Assembly (NCBI GenBank): GCA_016284115.1 | Contig: JAEEOD010000001.1 | Coordinates: 1 to 17,110 of the forward strand | Direction: 5' to 3' | DNA from: Bacteroidaceae bacterium | GTDB lineage: Bacteria; Bacteroidota; Bacteroidia; Bacteroidales; Bacteroidaceae | DNA: 17,110 nt | The notes under the pieces: generated by a model | What the model was told of the DNA's origin: nothing | The model's database searches: none | The model's input: the letters and a program-made list of their open reading frames with translations, nothing else | Shown: positions 14,807 through 17,110 of the stretch, in pieces | Layout of the letters: each line of letters starts with the position of its first letter | How positions within the stretch are numbered: position 1 is the first letter of the stretch | Translations under genes and position numbers: made by a program

Positions 14807-14832
14807 CACAAGAAAACATGTCGAACTAAAAA

Positions 14833-15270
14833 ATGAGAAGTATGAAAAAGTTATTGTTCGTTTGTAGTATGATTGTTGTTTCGCTAACAGCATCAGCACA
14901 GTTTACAGTTTATCAGCCAGTGGAGGTTCCTCGCACCTCTTATACCCCAAGTCCTGGTTATGGTATACCTTTCACCATCTTTGAGCCTGTATATGGCAAT
15001 CCTTATCAGCAAATGCAACAACAGGCAAAGCCTAAGATGCAGGAAGTGACATTACGGGGCTATTACAAGAAAGGGAATGACTGGTATTCTACACCAATCA
15101 GAGTAGGAGTGATTGGTGAAGAGGTGAGATTGCTTAGTACCAAGACCCAATATGGATGGAGCAACTGTGGTAATAAAGCCAGTGAGGTTGGTGCTTGGGA
15201 TTCCGAAGAAATCCGTGACAACTTCAACTACAAGGCATACACAACTCTATATGGTACCATTTATTTCTAA
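14833..15270 (+). CDS. Small secreted protein of unknown function
   Basis: A 145-residue exported protein. Two in-frame starts are possible (14833, MRSMKK; 14842, MKK). The signal peptide LLFVCSMIVVSLTASAQ ends at ASA, so the mature protein begins QFTVYQPVEV. A Pro/Tyr/Gln-rich stretch follows (YGNPYQQMQQQ), then a compact beta-rich domain of about 75 residues with WYSTPIRVGVIGEEVRLLSTK and the ending TTLYGTIYF. I recognise no family. It is the first gene after a clear promoter. Unlike the exported proteins of the kinase operon it lacks the QASGGQ mature start. Confidence 0.82.
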   Translation: MRSMKKLLFVCSMIVVSLTASAQFTVYQPVEVPRTSYTPSPGYGIPFTIFEPVYGNPYQQMQQQAKPKMQEVTLRGYYKKGNDWYSTPIRVGVIGEEVRLLSTKTQYGWSNCGNKASEVGAWDSEEIRDNFNYKAYTTLYGTIYF

Positions 15271-15299
15271 ACTTTCTCACTATCAAATCAACAAATTTT

Positions 15300-15479
15300 A
15301 TGAAACAGTATTTAATAGAGGCATTTATTTGTACTTTCGTTGCAGCAATAGTCTCACTATTGTTCTATTTGCTGGGCTTGGATAAGACGTGGCAAGACGC
15401 ATCAATCACCTTTGGTACTACTTTTCTTATAATGTTTGTACTGGGAGTTTACGCTTGTTTAAAAAAGAATCAAAATTGA
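15300..15479 (+). CDS. Small two-helix membrane protein (59 residues)
   Basis: An ATG at 15300 opens a frame of 59 codons ending TGA at 15477-15479. The product has a hydrophobic helix at about residues 5-26 (LIEAFICTFVAAIVSLLFYLL), a short polar hairpin DKTWQDA, a second helix at about 35-53 (ITFGTTFLIMFVLGVYAC), and a basic end KKNQN. It fills the gap between the secreted protein (29 nt before) and the next gene (6 nt after). The hydrophobic layout and spacing argue for a real gene. No function can be assigned. Confidence 0.68.
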   Translation: MKQYLIEAFICTFVAAIVSLLFYLLGLDKTWQDASITFGTTFLIMFVLGVYACLKKNQN

Positions 15480-15485
15480 AGTAAG

Positions 15486-15812
15486 ATGGAATTGACTTTT
15501 GAGAAATGGGAAGATGGCAGATGGTTTGTAGTTCTGCCCAACTATGATGGTGACCAGGAAGACTTAGAAATGGTAGATGGTGCTGATACGTTTCTTGACT
15601 TTCTGACAGAAGACGGATTGTATGTAACAGTAGACGTAAATCTGGAGGATTCTGGGGATGATTCGATTATCTTGAAATTAGTGGCACATGATGAAATCGG
15701 AGGGACATACCAAGTAGAAAATCTATCAGAGTTTAAACATGATGTCTGGCTCTGTAATGTTGTACATTTTTTATTTGGTGAGCATCCTGATGTGATTTAC
15801 TTTAAGGTGTAA
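15486..15812 (+). CDS. Acidic cytoplasmic protein of unknown function (DUF6717-like)
   Basis: A 108-residue protein without signal or membrane helix and rich in Asp/Glu. It begins with a strand pair around KWEDGRWFVVLPNYDG, then DQEDLEMVDGADTFLDFL, and ends YFKV. The phrase ED-LEMV-GAD-L-LD is one I associate, from memory, with the DUF6717 family, whose role is unknown. The stop overlaps the start of the M23 peptidase gene by one base (TAATG), so expression of the two is coupled. It could be an intracellular inhibitor or immunity-like partner of the peptidases, but this is only a guess from position. Confidence 0.75.
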   Translation: MELTFEKWEDGRWFVVLPNYDGDQEDLEMVDGADTFLDFLTEDGLYVTVDVNLEDSGDDSIILKLVAHDEIGGTYQVENLSEFKHDVWLCNVVHFLFGEHPDVIYFKV

Positions 15813-16312
15813 TGAAGAAAAAGAAGATTGCAATTATTGGCTTAGCTTCGTTATTTGCATTTAACATGCTATTACCGACTAATATCCAGAATCCTGTGGA
15901 AGGGTGTGGCAAGGAAAGCTATAATCCGAAATCATTCTGGCATCCATGGGGTGACCATCGGCATGCAGGAATAGATATATTTGCTAAAAAGGGTATGAAC
16001 GTTCATCCTGCAATCGCCGGTATCGTAGTTGCTACAGCTCATAATTTGGGTGCTGGTGGCAACTACATCCTGATTTTCAGTTCTGGCCTACGATTCCATT
16101 ATTATGCACATCTAAGTGAGATAGATACTCATGTTGGGGCAATCGTAACTCAGAAGTCAGTTATCGGTAAGGTGGGCAATACTGGTAATGCAAAAGACAA
16201 ACCACATCATCTACACTATAGCATCTCCAGTATAATCCCCCAAGGAGATTGGAGATGGGAGCCCAAGCAAATCGCTTTCTATATTAACCCGATAAAAGAA
16301 CTTGAAAGATGA
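15812..16312 (+). CDS. M23-family (LytM) zinc endopeptidase
   Basis: A 166-residue protein. The N-terminus KKKKIAIIGLASLFAFNMLL is a signal peptide or anchor. The peptidase domain begins near residue 43. Zinc ligands of the LytM/M23 fold are present: His51 and Asp55 in HAGIDIF, and His135 in HHLHY; the catalytic histidines would be His100 (YYAHLS) and His133. The glycine-rich VGNTGNAKDKPHHLHYSI is the usual closing motif. M23 enzymes cut peptide cross-links in peptidoglycan, so it should act on the cell wall in the periplasm. It is short, with no SPOR, LysM or coiled-coil region. Its stop overlaps the metalloprotease gene that follows by four bases (ATGA), so the two peptidases are probably made together. 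Confidence 0.9.
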   Translation: MKKKKIAIIGLASLFAFNMLLPTNIQNPVEGCGKESYNPKSFWHPWGDHRHAGIDIFAKKGMNVHPAIAGIVVATAHNLGAGGNYILIFSSGLRFHYYAHLSEIDTHVGAIVTQKSVIGKVGNTGNAKDKPHHLHYSISSIIPQGDWRWEPKQIAFYINPIKELER

Positions 16313-16956
16313 GGAAACGTATTATAGTTACATCGATTGCTGTCATATGTATATGCTGCGTCATTGTCTATTTCCTTTATGGGCTACTACCTAAACAACA
16401 ATCGTATGGTGAAATTGGTGATTGCTGCTATCATGCAAAAATATATCTCCAACCGTATGATAATTTCACCCAAAAAGAAACTAATAAACTGAAAGCGGAT
16501 CTCGATAAACACTTAGCGGAGATTTTGAATGGTGCTTTTACTGTTGAGGTACTACCCAACAAGCCACTATCAGATTCCTTCTTGGGAGAAACGAGGAAGA
16601 AATATCGAATTGATAAGTTAATTGACGATTTGAAAGGCAATGCAGACAAACACAATATCTACATCGGACTTACTCATCGCGATATCTGCCAAAAACTAAA
16701 GAATGGTGTTGTGGACTGGGGCGTTTTGGGATCTAGCTTATCAGCCTATAATGCATGTGTTGCATCTGACTATAGATTGAAAAACAAGAACCGTGATTTC
16801 TGGAAAGTCGTGATCCATGAGTTCATTCATACCTTTTATGACTATCCACATTGCCCTATGGATAGTACTCATTGCCTAATGAAAGATGCAAAAGGTAAGG
16901 CAAACTTTGGTAATAAGAATGATTTGTGTGGATATTGTAAAGGCAAAATAGGATAA
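16309..16956 (+). CDS. Membrane-anchored archaemetzincin-like metalloprotease
   Basis: A 215-residue protein with an N-terminal membrane helix (about 5-27) and an outside catalytic domain. The zinc site HEFIH (residues 170-174, catalytic Glu171) is followed by TFYDYPHC with His181 as the likely third ligand. A second site of four cysteines, C182, C189, C207 and C210, follows, as in archaemetzincins (M54, HExxHxxGxxHCx4CxMx17CxxC). Spacing differs from that consensus: the third His is one residue further on, the usual Gly position holds Tyr, the first Cys pair is separated by six residues rather than four, and 15 residues separate the Met (191) from the CxxC. The Met of the Met-turn is present. 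The upstream half has the order expected for the family (a Y-x-x-P strand, then NIYIGLTHRDI). It probably works with the M23 peptidase at the envelope (inference). Confidence 0.75.
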   Translation: MRKRIIVTSIAVICICCVIVYFLYGLLPKQQSYGEIGDCCYHAKIYLQPYDNFTQKETNKLKADLDKHLAEILNGAFTVEVLPNKPLSDSFLGETRKKYRIDKLIDDLKGNADKHNIYIGLTHRDICQKLKNGVVDWGVLGSSLSAYNACVASDYRLKNKNRDFWKVVIHEFIHTFYDYPHCPMDSTHCLMKDAKGKANFGNKNDLCGYCKGKIG

Positions 16957-16971
16957 AGAAATTTGAGTAAT

Positions 16972-17110
16972 ATGAGAAACGACATCATCAAAACAGTCCT
17001 GACTGATGGCGAATATTATTTTCGGAATAGAACATGCATCTACGCATCATTAACAAGAGATCCGTTAAAGGCATGGGACTTCAATCACTGGCTATATGAC
17101 ATACGAACCA
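16972..17110 (+). CDS. N-terminal part of an unidentified protein (cut by window end)
   Basis: An ATG at 16972, 15 nt after the metalloprotease stop, opens a frame that stays open to the end of the window (46 codons). The product starts MRNDIIKTVLTDGEYYFRN and continues with YASLTRDPLKAWDFNHWLYDI. There is no signal peptide. It is too short to place in a family, but its position and direction fit the same transcription unit as the two peptidases. Confidence 0.6.
   Translation, partial: MRNDIIKTVLTDGEYYFRNRTCIYASLTRDPLKAWDFNHWLYDIRT

Noticed and set aside
15152..15385. + strand frame spanning the end of the secreted protein and the following gap
   Set aside because: It overlaps the secreted protein and the two-helix membrane protein in another frame and shows no coherent protein features.
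1..17110. Mobile element, CRISPR or RNA gene
   Set aside because: No transposase, integrase, terminal inverted repeats, regular spacer-repeat pattern, tRNA or rRNA sequence could be seen on either strand.

Overview
The window looks like an accessory region of a Bacteroidales genome, Prevotella- or Bacteroides-like. The signs are a promoter of the TTTG-N19-TAnnTTTG type, a FISUMP-domain exported protein, an AbiH-family gene of the type common in this phylum, a Bacteroidota-style lipoprotein, and mostly weak Shine-Dalgarno sequences. All recognisable genes are on the + strand. No tRNA, rRNA, CRISPR array, transposase or integrase was seen.

Region 1 (1-14698) is one tightly packed gene string with gaps of about 0-25 nt and several overlaps. 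It holds an incomplete protein with Ca-binding-like loops, an exported caspase-like protease, a zinc-ribbon/FHA protein, a membrane-anchored PP2C phosphatase, and the first of four Ser/Thr kinases. That kinase has one membrane segment and a MORN tail. Next come a secreted SPOR protein, a secreted FISUMP protein, an AbiH-family protein, a secreted tandem-SPOR protein, and a second kinase with seven membrane segments and a long MORN tail. Then follow a small DUF2441-like (possibly ADP-ribosyltransferase-fold) protein, a cytoplasmic caspase/CHAT-like protein, a third kinase with a short tail, a lipoprotein, and a fourth, apparently soluble kinase. A hairpin terminator at 14741-14772 closes the unit.

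Region 2 (14776-17110) starts at its own promoter. It holds a secreted small protein, a 59-residue two-helix membrane protein, a cytoplasmic acidic protein, an M23 (LytM) peptidase, a membrane-anchored archaemetzincin-like metalloprotease with altered spacing, and a gene cut by the window end.

How the parts may work together (inference): region 1 carries a complete phospho-signalling toolkit of four kinases, one phosphatase and one phosphothreonine reader. All four kinases carry an acidic-Thr-hydrophobic motif just after the kinase domain that could be the FHA ligand. Membrane topology puts the MORN tails outside the cytoplasm, next to secreted peptidoglycan-binding (SPOR) proteins that share a mature N-terminus reading QASGGQI(K/R)R. 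Candidate effectors are the two caspase-like proteases, AbiH and the DUF2441-like protein. This is consistent with an envelope-sensing, kinase-controlled stress or phage-defence island that I do not recognise as a described system. The kinases share near-identical 5' ends and have swapped C-terminal modules, suggesting expansion by duplication and gene conversion.
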